Part shown: positions 48,181 to 59,365 of the stretch, piece after piece
Layout of the letters: the number at the start of each line of letters is the position of its first letter
Numbering within the stretch: position 1 is the stretch's first letter
Position numbers and translations under genes: made by a program
Notes under the pieces: generated by a model
Databases searched by the model: none
Seen by the model: the letters and a program-made list of their open reading frames with translations, nothing else
What the model was told of the DNA's origin: nothing
Origin: Datisca glomerata
Taxonomy: Eukaryota > Streptophyta > Magnoliopsida > Cucurbitales > Datiscaceae
NCBI GenBank assembly: GCA_003255025.1
Contig: QANY01002375.1
Span: 1,625,609-1,689,608, forward strand
Direction of reading: 5' to 3'
DNA: 64,000 nucleotides

Positions 48181-48222
48181 TGATCATCCCCAGCCACTGG
48201 TACAAGGGGAATCACAATTATA

Positions 48223-50046
48223 TATTGGAACTATGTATATAAAGTATGGTGTAATAACTATTTATGAGTATTTAGTTATTTCTCTGATATTTATGTGTTA
48301 TTGAATTTTATGAATAAGTGAAAGTTTTCCTTTAATAAAAGTGTTTATAATTTACATAAGTCCTGGAACTATGATAAAAGTAAAAAGAGTAAAGACAGAG
48401 TGGTATTTCAGACAAACTCTTTTGAAATAATTCAGAATGTTATTTTATTCTTAGGATCTACTAGGCAATCGAGTCTGATTAGACTGATAGGTTGAACTAA
48501 AAGATGCCGATCTTGGGGCATGTGAGACTCTAACAGTTGACTTGGACATGTTATGAAATATGTTGAATATACTAGTAACAAATTAGTTTAGAGCAAAGCC
48601 TATTATCTAGATCTAAATCTAATTGTTACATCTTAAGGGTATTTTCATGATTACCTTAATTCTAAGGTGAATATGAAACTTGACTTAGTTACTTACGATC
48701 TTTGATACATAAAATGAGTGAGTTTGAATTGTCGGACAATACCTCGACTATTCGGATCATGATTCAACTATGTAGGAGTTGCGTGATTTACATATATGCA
48801 TGGTAAGATTGCAATAACAACAATATCACATTCTGTTTTATTGAAGGGTGTGTGAATAAATAAACCGGGCCTGATACTCGATGACATGAGTCATTGAATA
48901 AGAAATTGTGAACTATACGGGACACTTGACTCATATATCTTTCTTATTCACATCAATAAATGAGTTAAGGAAATAATAACTATAGGGGTAAAATGGTAAT
49001 TTTACATCAACCTCTTGTCACTGATATTCACGACGTGTAACATCGTAAAATATTCTATGGACTGTGAAAAAAAGATGTTTATATGCACCAATAAAAAATG
49101 TAACATGCATGAATCGAGAGTTGATTCGATATCCGACCTATAGTGAGTCGTACAATGTCGGGACTAAATTGATCGAGAATTTATGGAGTTAAATTAGTCG
49201 GCTATTTGAATCTCATAGATTTATTCATGTGGGTTCATTCGGTCTTAGGAGTAGCTCATAAGGACGAGAATGAGAATAACATCAGTTGGACCAAAAACGT
49301 GTTTTGGATAAAGTTACTATTCTCGAACTCATATGTGATGAGTGTCATCACTAAATTACTAAAAAAAGAAAAATTAATTAATATATTATTTTCTAATTAT
49401 TGTATAATTAGTAAATAAAAGAAATTAATTAATTAAGATGGGGATCAATTTAGTTTATGAATTTGGATTGATGAATTTGGACACAGTATTTGCACTAAGG
49501 GAGATGTAAAAATCAGAGAGAGCACTGCATGGAGATGGTGAATTTTGACAATTTACAATACATGGATATATGTGTAAATTTATAATTATTATATAAGGGA
49601 TTGCAATAGGTTTTGAATCTCTAACCTACCTTATCCTAATCACAGTGTGTGATTATTCGGAACAAGAAAAAAGTTTTTTCTCTCTCCTTCCCTTGTTGCC
49701 GCTGAAATCATAGTGAGAAAGAAGAAAAATTATTTTTCTTCCTAAGACTTTAGAGAGCCCACGAAAGGTTATTAGTGTGAAGATCGATTAAAGTTTTGCA
49801 AATATCAAGAACGAGAAATGCGAGACAATAAATTGGATCCAACTAATTCAGAAATTCTTCATTATAAGAAAAGGTAAAAATTATTTCTATCTCTTCCTAA
49901 TACATTTATCTAAATATGTATGATCGTTGTAAGGTTTTATATTTAATATTATTAAATATTTGTTTTGGAAAAAAATTTATATTCCACCCACGAACCATTC
50001 GTGGTTCATTATTTTTTCATCAAATTTTTCAAAACCCGATCCAATT
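48223..50046 (+). repeat. 5' LTR of copia E
   Basis: Starts TATTGGAACTATG (first base changed from the usual TGTTGG) and ends GATCCAATT before the primer site. About 1.82 kb. Aligns with 16527-18314. A TATA-like TATATAAGG lies at 49590-49598. Confidence 0.88.
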
Positions 50047-50062
50047 ATTGGTATCAGAGCCA
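50047..50062 (+). other. Primer-binding site of copia E
   Basis: 'attggtatcagagcca', the standard copia initiator Met-tRNA site, unmutated. Confidence 0.9.
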
Positions 50063-51268
50063 GGTTCTTGATTATACATATCTGTACTTAAACATATGTA
50101 TGGATGGATATTGTGATATTGGCATATATTTTTTATGGTAGATTCAAAGCATGTTTGAATGTGTTTTATGAATGGATCCTGATCGACTAGCTCTAAGTGT
50201 TTATCTTCAATTTTAGAATTGATATACGCCAAAATTGAGGCATAGAATTTGAAGTAATTTAAATTTTGTAAAATTTGTATGTTTAAATTCCATGTAAATC
50301 CGTCGTAGTAAGAAAAGTCACCGTTCGTCGCCACCGTTCGTTACCGCCGACGTTGCTTGCCATAATGCTACGTCGTCACCTACTGCCCAACGCTCTTGCA
50401 CGCCGCTACTTTTCATCGCCGCTCGCCGTAGGCTGGGGTGGACCCACCATGTCTACCCGCATTGAACGCGGGGTCATTCGTTGAAGATAAAAAGCAACAA
50501 GAAAAGAAGAAAGAAATTCTCGAGTGCTTCATCATCGGTCCATGGATTTTCCTCTTTCTCTTCGTCTCAGGTCGATGGATCTAAGTATCCCTCCTAGGGA
50601 GTACGTTCGTAAGCTTTTTGATTAGAGGTTGAATCAATCATCAGAAGAAGAATTAAGCCAAAAATTAGGATATATTCTGGGAAAATAAAACTATTGAAGT
50701 GTTGGGCTGAGCAAGGGATGTTTGGCCCAAATAATTCGCAGGGATATGGAATTTGATTCCAAACCCAATCCAGTCCCTAAAAATTATTTTTAGTTAATTC
50801 GATAATTTTTTAACACTAATTAATTAGAATTTTTTTATAAATTATTTTTAAAAATAAATCAATTGATTAATTTAGTTGGTAATTTATTTATCAAAGTAAA
50901 AATTATTGGAAAATAAAATTAAAATTAAAATTTGAATTTTGAGAATGAGATTGAACCTTGGTAAGGAGTTACTAAGAGCTAGGATTTCCTGAAGGAGAAG
51001 GAGACAATTACAGATGCCATGAAGACTAGTATTTACAGGTGCCATGTAATTATAGATACCATAGGATTTAGGAAACCTTGAAATTTTGGAAACTTTTGGG
51101 TTTAGGGAACTTTGAGGTTTTGGAAACTTTTGGATTTAGGAAACCTTAAAGTTTTGGAAACCCTTGGTGTGCACAAGACCATGATTGCCTTGGGTTGGCT
51201 TAGACCCACCATATCTATTGAGGTGTTAGACTGAGCAAGGGATGTTTGGCCCAAATAATTCGCATGGA
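50063..51268 (+). other. Copia E leader, rearranged
   Basis: Contains a CCG-rich tract (about 50324-50440) as in copia A. Then a segment of ~290 bases (50745-51035) that also occurs at 59368-59660. Then 51062-51268, which in copia A (18718-18925) comes before that segment, not after. The order shows a local duplication or shuffling at the left edge of the composite block. Confidence 0.7.
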
Positions 51269-52260
51269 TTGATATCCCTAGCAAGGCTCGAGAGACCTCG
51301 AGTGATACTGAACTTCCATAGAAGACTAATTCGTCGTCATGACATTCGGGCACACAGATTAGTGAAAATGTATTTATCCATGTTCTCAGTGTCTAAGCGT
51401 ATTTATCCATGTTCTCAGTGTCTAAGCGGATTCTTCTTCCTAAACAGAGCAACTCTCAGTTTGGTAGCATTGTGGACGACCCGTCGACTTTGATTTTCTT
51501 TGATCCTCATCACGTTTAGTCTTGATGGCAACTAGTTCCTTTATTACGCCTTTCAGTTCAAAGAGTTATTCTGGCATCTGCTTTTAATGCTTGCTAGTAA
51601 ACAGTGGTTGTCTCTTTGAGACCCTCTCGCCTTTTCCTCCCTAGTCACCTTAGACAGGAGGAGAGCATTGTCCTCTTGGGAGATGGAAGGGTTTATGAGC
51701 TTCAATAAATTATTCATGTAAATAGTTCCACATGATTTTCTATCTTGAAAGATGGGACCTAAAGAGTTTTAGTAAAATCTCATGATCTAAGTTGTCAAAG
51801 CATTTGAGAATATCGGCTTTCATTAGTTTATCAAGCCTACCCCATGTCTGCATTTGAGTAAATAATGTAATAGGTCCTCTACCTCGTCTAAAGCCATGAG
51901 ATTGGGGTAAAATGTCCTCGAATACAATGTTTAGGGCGAGTTCCTCCATTTGCTAGTTCCGCCAACGTATAGAGTTCTTGGACTCCTACCCTAGTTTAGG
52001 CGATTACCTCAGATAAAACACTCTTACCTTCCCATCTAGAAAGATAAAGCTATTACTAAGAAAGGCAACTAACATCTTTTTACGCTTTCCTCAAATAAAT
52101 CCTGACTTAAAAAAATTCAAAGAAAGAAATTTCCAAACCTTTCTCATTACTTCTCGCCCTAAAGAACCGCTCACTAGCTAGTCGGACTAGTGGGGGGCCC
52201 CATCTGGAGACATACTGAAAACCATGTCTTTCGAACCGAACGCAACGGGGATTTTAGGTC
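51269..52260. other. Mitochondrial-type block, left part
   Basis: Copia leader similarity ends at 51268. The block is GC-richer and carries a group II intron-type RT fragment (51740-51949, minus). It also has a perfect 29-bp tandem duplication ('gtatttatccatgttctcag' plus 'tgtctaagc') near 51369-51427. Group II RTs are organellar or bacterial, so with the nad2 pieces elsewhere the simplest source is mtDNA. The stretch 52261-52396 is AT-rich and not assigned. Confidence 0.55.
51740..51949 (-). pseudogene. Group II intron-type RT/maturase fragment
   Basis: Starts MEELALNIVFEDI, then QSHGFRRGRGPITLF, RLDKLMKADILKCFDNLDHE and ILLKLF. SHGFR.GR and the ADI..(C/F)FDN(I/L)DH box, which holds the first catalytic Asp of the RT, identify the group II intron RT family. 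The next parts downstream on minus (51730-51480) keep a few basic motifs but have stops; the YADD box is not found. It is unlike the LTR-element RTs here. In function the intact protein helps intron splicing and mobility. Confidence 0.8.
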
Positions 52261-53361
52261 TTTATTAGACAATAGGTAGTTTTGAATTTTGGGATTTGTT
52301 TAAAATATTCAATAACTTAATTTATAATAATGAGGTTAATTTGATATTTGTTACTTTGTGTGCCTTACTATTATTTGCAGGCACAGTTGCTAAATATCAT
52401 TTTTTGTGTGGAGAACTGGACCCGTGAGATGGAACCACGAATGGGGGATCCCTCAATAATTTATATTCAGTTTTAGATTCTATTTAACCAAAATATAAAA
52501 AAAATTACATCATTGTTCTGTTTTGTTCCTATGGCAGAACTAAAATATTTTGTTTGTTCCTGCCAGAGCGGAAGGATATTAATAACCATGGTATGCATAT
52601 CTATTGAAGAAAAGTACATGTAACGGAAAAACTATTATGTATTATTAAATATTTTAATGTGTTAATATAAATAATGATTATTTTAATATAATTTTGCTAT
52701 GTAAATTTGAATAGTTTGTCATTGAATTTATTTCTACGGGTGTAAGTAAAAAAATTATTTTAATTTTTGGTGTAGTAAGAAAAAAATAGTTGATTTAATT
52801 TTATTGATGGGTTAATAAATAGTTAATTAATTAGTGCATAAAATAATGTCTACACACACACACATATATATAAGAGATATAATGTGTATAAGAATCTATA
52901 AATAATCATTCACAATAAATTAATGTTGATAATAAAAACTATAAATAATAAATAATTCCATTACTTTAATATAACTTATATAACTTTTCCAACAACTTTA
53001 TTAAATTTTCTCACACAACTTTACGCAAGCATCCTACATACCAAACAAGAAAATCATATTTTTCAGTAGCTTTTTTCATTTCACAATGCGTTATCAAACA
53101 TGGTTATCTTAATATCTTGTCATCTAAATTTACCACTTAAAATTTTCCAGCAATTTAACTTTCTCAGCATTCTTACTTAACCCGTACTGAACGACCCCTA
53201 AGGTGATGTCTATTGAGCTGTCTTTGATTGGATAGAAGGAAGTGACCTTGACATAAATCATTTAACATTAATTTTTGAAATGATCGGATGAAGACTATCC
53301 TGACATCCTCTTACGGTGATTGGGCCTGTAGGGTGCTATCTTCTGTGAGTACTGATGGCCT

Positions 53362-55112
53362 TGTTGGAAACGCGACGCTCGCGGTGGAAGCATGAGACTT
53401 TCAAAATTTTATAAAAAAATGAATTTTTTTCGATAAAAGAAAATAAACGCGACGCAATAGTTTTCAAAATAAAAACTTTTATTAAAAACTCTTTTCAATC
53501 GGATTCATTATATATTTATATATTAAATCGAAGACATACATGGATATATAATATATACCTCTTGTTGTCTAATCAAGCGTCCTTACAAACCAACGATCTT
53601 CCGTTCTCACGAACAACGTACTTCAAGATTCACGCCAAAATCTTCCAAATCAATCCTCAAACACACTAGAATGTGTTTGAGTACATAGAATATAGCAAGA
53701 ATACTTTTCTGTCTCTAGATGTACTCGACTCATGAGATCTAGAGATTTTTGAAGAAATAGTGATTTTGTCAGCTAATCTCTGAGAGAATACAATGATTAT
53801 TCTCACATAGCTTTTTGATTAAATTTTAATCTTAGAGGGTTTCACTCTGATAGCAACTCTGTTGTTAGCACACTTTTCAGTACTAAGGCTAATAAAATAA
53901 TATATATATATATATATATATATTAGGCACCCCAAATTTTAGAGATATACATAAAATAATATTTAATAACAAAATTACATTGTAGTGGGACCCACTACAA
54001 CTGTTCACAACTGCAGTTTTGCTCATCTAACTGTAATGCCACGTGGTGCTACAGTAGTCCATGTCACTTTTTGGTTCTTAATCAGTGATTGAATGTGACA
54101 GTCTAACATGCCACATGACAATTTATGTATATTAGTTATTTATTTTAATAAGATAAATATCTAGATATCAGTTAATTCAAAATTAACTTTTCTGAGTTTC
54201 CTTATCAACTAGTTTATCTATTATTTCCCAAATAACAGACTTAGTTAATTCAAATTTTGAATTATTATCTAATAATAATTTAACATGATCTAATTACATA
54301 AATTAGATATATTGTCTCACTTATCGATAATTAAAAAAATTAATCGATATAAATATTTATATATAATTTCTGAAAATTCATATAAATAATTTAATTAATT
54401 AATTAATAATACATATTTATCTCATAATTATGTACTTGCCCCTGAAATATAATTCCTTTTGCTGGTTAGTCATTTTCTCATGTCCTAAAATATTCACACC
54501 CTAGACTGTGTAGTACAGAGGTGACTTGAGGAGCATGAACCAATAATCATAAGTTCTAATAAACTAGATTATTAATTAAGCTCCTTAATGACATAATCTT
54601 ATTTATTAATTCTATTATTACTTTACTATAAATATGAAATTGTACTCTTAGAGATTATAGAATGTATTTACAGAGTATTCTCATGTAGTTGAGTGATATA
54701 ATCATTTCATGTAATTTTATTCTCCAATTATTGGCTCGTAAATTAGAGCTGGCCAAAATTACCATTTTACCCTTTTTAATTATCTCTTGATCCTTAATTA
54801 TCATTAGTTCACCAGTGAATGGCTAATTTATAATCGTATTATAAATTTAAGCTCAATAACCGATCAATTTTAGAATTAACACTTAAGAGAACCAATATAT
54901 GATCCATTAGAAAAGCTTGGATTCCAAATTTTGTAAGATCATATTCTCAGCCATTCACATCACTGAATCTCCAAAATAAAACTCACTAGCATGTTTTACA
55001 AACAAACTTTAATGAGTGAATCAAAAGATTAAGTAGACATGTATAGGAGTTCATGACTACTGAGGATTCAGACTAATCTACATATGATTATGCTAAACAA
55101 CAAGTTAATAAA
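53362..55112 (-). repeat. Copia B-type LTR in the second copy
   Basis: Follows 29417 to about 31205 closely, without the GC-rich insert and microsatellite. Its start (TGTT..., minus) is missing because of the deletion at 55113. TA run near 53900-53920. Confidence 0.88.
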
Positions 55113-55525
55113 GATCTTATCCTCTACACAAGATTTGTAAGCATGAAGAGTTTCAACTTTTAAATCTCTCAAAGCACCATGTTTTCTTAACCTATTTAAT
55201 CTATCTAGATTAATATGTCCCAACTTAAGATACCATAGATATGTGTTATCATCACCATGAGAAACTCTTTGTCATTTGTTACTTTTAGGATTCGCTACTT
55301 TAAATAATTCAAAATTATTCAGCGCGCGCTCAGTCAGTTTAAATTTATACAGTCCGTTCGATACTTTAGCATGACAAATATTAAATCGATTCTTTGAATA
55401 AACTCATTATTAATTAAAGAAACTTCAAATAATTGTTCATGAAAAGAGAAAGAGAAAATAAATTTCTCAAAAATCTAGGAATATAATAAACACCGTTCAA
55501 GACAAAATAATTATTTCCAAAATTA
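55113..55525 (-). pseudogene. Copia integrase/protease remnant in the second copy
   Basis: Minus sequence equals the copia B stretch covering the LGH zinc segment of integrase (YLRYLKLGHINLDRLNRL-type codons near 55245-55190) and the end of the protease. Both edges are deletion joints, and the frame is broken. Confidence 0.8.
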
Positions 55526-56137
55526 AGGTGCTACCTCAGAGTCAGTCAGATTAAAATTAGACTGTCTATGAGACATTCTCATCCTTATTAACTAAAACTT
55601 AAAATATATTATATTTTCTCTTTTAATAATAAGGTATCGCTAATTTGGTCAAGTTACAGTTATCCACTCAAAGCTTAATTGTTATTTTGTGAGTGTAACC
55701 CATTATTTTAGATTTCATGATGTAATTTAGAATATGCAGCCTCAGGGTCGGTCAAAACTAAACTACATCATTTAGTCTGATCTTTATAAGAAATCCAACC
55801 TTGGTATTGATACAACTCAAACCTTCCTACGGGGGATGAAAATAAAGTCATCTCGAGGCCCTCACTCTTACCTCACGTTTTGTACTAATAATTGAGATCA
55901 TAGATTACATTGACATGTCAACCTTCTCCCACTCACTATTTTGGGATAATGGTTTTTTATTTTTTCTAATAAATTAATTTCAAATTAATTACTAGTTAAA
56001 AATATAACCCTATGAAATGAAATTAACAAGGAAATATGTGCTCCTAACCTTGACTCATGCTGATATGAGACCATAACATAAAAAACGAGTACTCTAAAAA
56101 AGTCAAAACATTCTGAATGGCCCTTTTTACGCCCGGC

Positions 56138-56173
56138 CAGGTACCATACCACTTTTAGATGAATTATTTAGGG
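56138..56173. repeat. 36-bp direct repeat, copy 1
   Basis: 'gccaggtaccataccact' followed by 'tttagatgaattatttagg' occurs here and at 58451-58486 without mismatch. Short exact repeats of this size are typical recombination substrates in plant mtDNA. Confidence 0.85.
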
Positions 56174-56879
56174 AAAGCTCACCTCGGAAGCCATTTGGCC
56201 ATGAGTTCACAGCTTAGGATCAGAAGGAAAGATCCCATCCTTCCCAAACGCAGCATACAACTCTCTGTTGTACCGCACTCTCCAAGTGTGCTTGTGCCCC
56301 CCTTCTTCCTTACCATGGCAAATCTTTGTCAAATCACTCCAATGAGAAGAAAAAAATAGGCGTTAAGAAACCTTCATGGCCCAACCCTAGACACTGACAG
56401 ATCCTTTTTCAAACCTGCACCCATTTCGAGTCAGTTCTCAAAGCAAAGGAGGAAGGGTGGGCAGCAGGTACCGCGAGCCCTCTGTCCCACAGATCTATCA
56501 AAAAGCAAGTGTAGTTCACCGGTTCCACCGAATACTCCTCTCTATCGGCAAATATCGTGTGAGAGTGTAGTTATGCTTCGGATGCTTCACCATAGAATAG
56601 ATCGACCCAATTCCCGTTCTTTTCCGGTGCACTCACTTTATATCTCTGACACACAAGGAAGGACGTAGTGGGAAGAAAGCAGCCCTAGCCTCTGTCCGGC
56701 TGATCATTCTGGTGGCATCTTGCATTCACGCCTCCGTTTGACTGCCGCTCGTGGATGTAGTTGTAGATACGTTAGTCTTAGTGGGTCGTTGGCTTCACCT
56801 ATGATCTCCTTCTACAACATGCTGTTGTCGTCTCCATATTCCATATGTCACTTAGTCATCTCTACCTCGTTGTGGGTCA

Positions 56880-56965
56880 ACACCTCCGAAGACCATCCAG
56901 GTCGCGGATGCCTTAAGTAGGAAGACAGAGCTGGCGGCAATTAAGTCTAAGGTAATGGCAGCCAC
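56880..56965 (+). pseudogene. Gypsy RNase H end in the mitochondrial-type block
   Basis: The plus frame reads VADALSRKTELAAIKSKVMA. VADALSRK is the hallmark of the end of Ty3/gypsy RNase H. Only this end is recognisable; the bases before it do not continue the domain in frame. Confidence 0.75.
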
Positions 56966-57985
56966 CAGCAGGTACACTCTCAACTTATAGATGCGCCAAT
57001 CCAGCCTTCCCCCATGAGAAAAATCAAGAGACCACGAACACCAGCATGCATGCCCACCCAAAAACAACTTGGAGCCCAAAGAGAAAAGAGTTCAGTCTAC
57101 AAGAAGCTGGCAGAGGTTTAGCCATTGGGCTACATCTATCCTACCTAAAGAGTCACTCTTTTTGTTCGTTCTTCAAATGACGTTAGTGGAGACTCCTTCT
57201 GGCTAATGAAGATACTACTCCAGTCTTCCCATTCATTCCCAAGTCTTGCTTAATTGTTCATCGATCTTTTCTTCTTTCTTCAACCGGTCATATCTGATCT
57301 GTAGCTGGTAGCGACATGAGGAAAGGTCCGAAATGGTGTATCGTATCAATATCCTGTTTCCTTCAGTTACATCCAATCTCAGTTCTGCTTCCAACTACCG
57401 ATGGGAGAAGGCTTGGACGTATAGCAAGATGAAATAAAAGGTATGGCATACGGGAATGGTATATGAAATGAAAGGCTGGAAACAGAGCTGGAGATGAGTG
57501 CTAGCCAATGGTTATATCCTAATCTACGATGTCAGAACAAAAAAGGGGAGTAGAGTGAACAAAACCAGACACAGTAAAAAAGGCACGCTGCTGGTATGCT
57601 TCCTGCCCGTGAGGAAAGAAAGAAGAGTGATCGGGTTTAGTTCAGATTTGACTGTTCGCAGCATGGATTACGATCTGTAGCTCAAATGGTCCCTTATAAA
57701 GTCTCTATTGGTCTTATTCTTATTGTGCGCCTTGTGAGCGCGCTTGGATCCGTGAAGGCAATCGCTCGGATGTTCCCCTAACCCAACCCGGGAACGGACT
57801 GGAGGGAACACAGCATGGGGAATGTTCGCATCTTGTCGCAAGGCTCATTTTGAGTTGTGGGTCATAGGGCGGGCAGTTTTATCTGATCAAGGGCCGGGCA
57901 ACTTGAGCTAGCAGACTGAGCTTTAGCTTGAGCAAGAATGAAGGCAGACATCTCTTTTTTGGACTGAACTGCTTGAGCTGGAGCT

Positions 57986-58321
57986 TTGGACTCGACGAGG
58001 ATTATGACAGATCATGGTCACCAAGAAATGACCCGAAATTGGATCTTGGTCTATTTGAGATTGTTCCTTTTAATCGTAATCAAAGATGTTTTCTTGTCTA
58101 TCATTTCTTTTCTGAACAAATCGAAGAACCTAGCCCTAGTGGGAGTAGTGACTAGCATTATAGGTCGTTGGGTGGCCGGAAGGTTGCCACGAGTAAGTCA
58201 GTTTGGGGGACCGAAGGATTTTTCCTTTCAGGGTAAAGCAGCGCATAAAAAAGGGTTGGCCCGTCAAAAGTATGGTTCCTTCGCGAACGAAGTTCAGAAT
58301 CAACAAGGGTTCGTAGAATGA
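57986..58321 (+). pseudogene. Chimeric open frame with nad2 piece
   Basis: A 111-codon open frame. Residues about 47-60 read NLALVGVVTSIIGR, matching the ND2 segment LALVGVVTS(V/I)IG near the C-terminus of plant nad2. The parts before (MTRNWILVYLRLFLLIVIKD) and after (RLPRVSQFGGPKDFSFQGKA) do not belong to nad2. Such chimaeras are common in plant mtDNA. The N-terminal third is hydrophobic and could span a membrane. I do not assign a function; in nuclear DNA it is probably silent. Confidence 0.5.
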
Positions 58322-58339
58322 AGGGAGTGTACAACTGGG

Positions 58340-58579
58340 GTGCAGCCCCACTTTTTTGTTCATAACGAGGGAGAGAAGTTGTTTAGCTACTTGTATCGAT
58401 TTACCGTAGTGTGGTTAGATACAATGCGCTGGCAGTCTCAACATGCCCTGCCAGGTACCATACCACTTTTAGATGAATTATTTAGGCCTCTCAAAAGTCT
58501 TCTTTCAAAAAGGAGGGTTCTGGTCATACCTAATCAACTATTAGGTTCTTTATCTACGTCAGCGACGGAGACATCATAA
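58340..58579 (+). other. Open frame of unknown origin in the mitochondrial-type block
   Basis: 79 codons, starting MQPHFFVHNEGEKLFSYLYR and containing the second copy of the 36-bp repeat (as PGTIPLLDELFR). It follows the chimeric frame by 18 bases. No family recognised. Confidence 0.3.
58451..58486. repeat. 36-bp direct repeat, copy 2
   Basis: Exact partner of 56138-56173. The sequence on either side differs (left: tgccct; right: cctctc), so the similarity is limited to the repeat. Confidence 0.85.
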
Positions 58580-59365
58580 ATTGATCCGCACAGTATGTCA
58601 TACATAGCATAGATTGAGAAAGAGTACGGCTGGTTTTTCTTCTATTTCAGTAGTGGTTTGTGTCATAATTCTACTTGACTTTCTTTATTTATTTATCTAA
58701 TGGAAGCTTCTTGTGTTGGGCGGAATGAGCGAGCTCGGAGGCTCAAAATCAAGCATCGGCTAGCCGGTCGATGAAGGCGGGCAATCCCAGGGGAATTTCT
58801 ATCTGATTTTCGATGGATAACAATCCATCTTTCTCGCTTTCACTCATTTTTCCAATCAATTGCGAGGGTTCCGGGCATGAGAACGCAAGCGCCGGGCAGC
58901 TCATACCCGAGTTCATGATGGCTGCGCATGAGATCGCACTAGACCATTTCGATTATGAGTCGAGGGATGCGAACACAGCAGCCCTAAAATAAATTATGAA
59001 AAGCTTGTTACTTGTTTATATTCTTTTCCTAACAGATTTCGGTAATTACATGTACCGCATTACTAGTCATAGTATGTATATTGTGAAGAAGACTATTTGA
59101 CCTCTTCTTTGTTTTTCCAATCCAAATGGGAGCCGTATGATTATGTCACTCTCCTATGGTATCTGCTGCTTCAGATTCATCAAATTCCTTTCCCAAACCA
59201 ACCACCTTACCTTCGGAAAAAAATCTCAGTTTGTATAAGGCCGCTGCTTCAGATTTAGGAAAAACTCTCTTAAACCCTACCTTCGGGTTTGGGCGCGCAA
59301 AGCACTTTTTGTCCTAAAGAGTGCCCCTAGCAGCTAAGTAGCCTATAGGTTAGGTATAGGCTAGG

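Larger units (their letters stand above)
52397..56027 (-). mobile_element. Deleted second copy of the Harbinger-D-copia B locus
   Basis: Collinear with the B locus: 52397-53198 is the right part of the Harbinger-like element, 53202-53356 the D LTR piece, 53357-53361 the 'ggcct' target site, 53362-55112 the copia B-type 3' LTR. It then jumps to integrase/protease sequence (55113-55525, equal to about 35062-35475) and to leader sequence (55526-56027, equal to about 36686-37165). RT, RNase H, gag and the 5' LTR are gone. Because flank and target site are shared, this is a copy of the locus and not a new insertion. Confidence 0.88.
56028..59365. other. Mitochondrial-type block, right part
   Basis: GC-richer, unlike copia or D sequence, between the copia B copy and the resumed copia E leader. 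It holds a gypsy RNase H end (56880-56965, plus), a chimeric open frame with a short nad2 piece (57986-58321) and a 36-bp direct repeat pair (56138-56173 and 58451-58486). It also carries short stretches that look like plant mtDNA spacer. Most of it I cannot name. Confidence 0.6.

Noticed and set aside
51242..51493. Open frame with LVKMYLSMFSVSKRI, thought to be a possible polymerase remnant of a mitovirus-like element
   Set aside because: Only a short stretch gave a weak resemblance and no polymerase motif is present. The frame also crosses the copia/mitochondrial joint and the 29-bp duplication, so it is not called.
59128..59160. 'gagccgtatga' as a possible group II intron domain V
   Set aside because: The first strand of domain V is suggested, but the pairing second strand (gtacggttc type) is not found close by.
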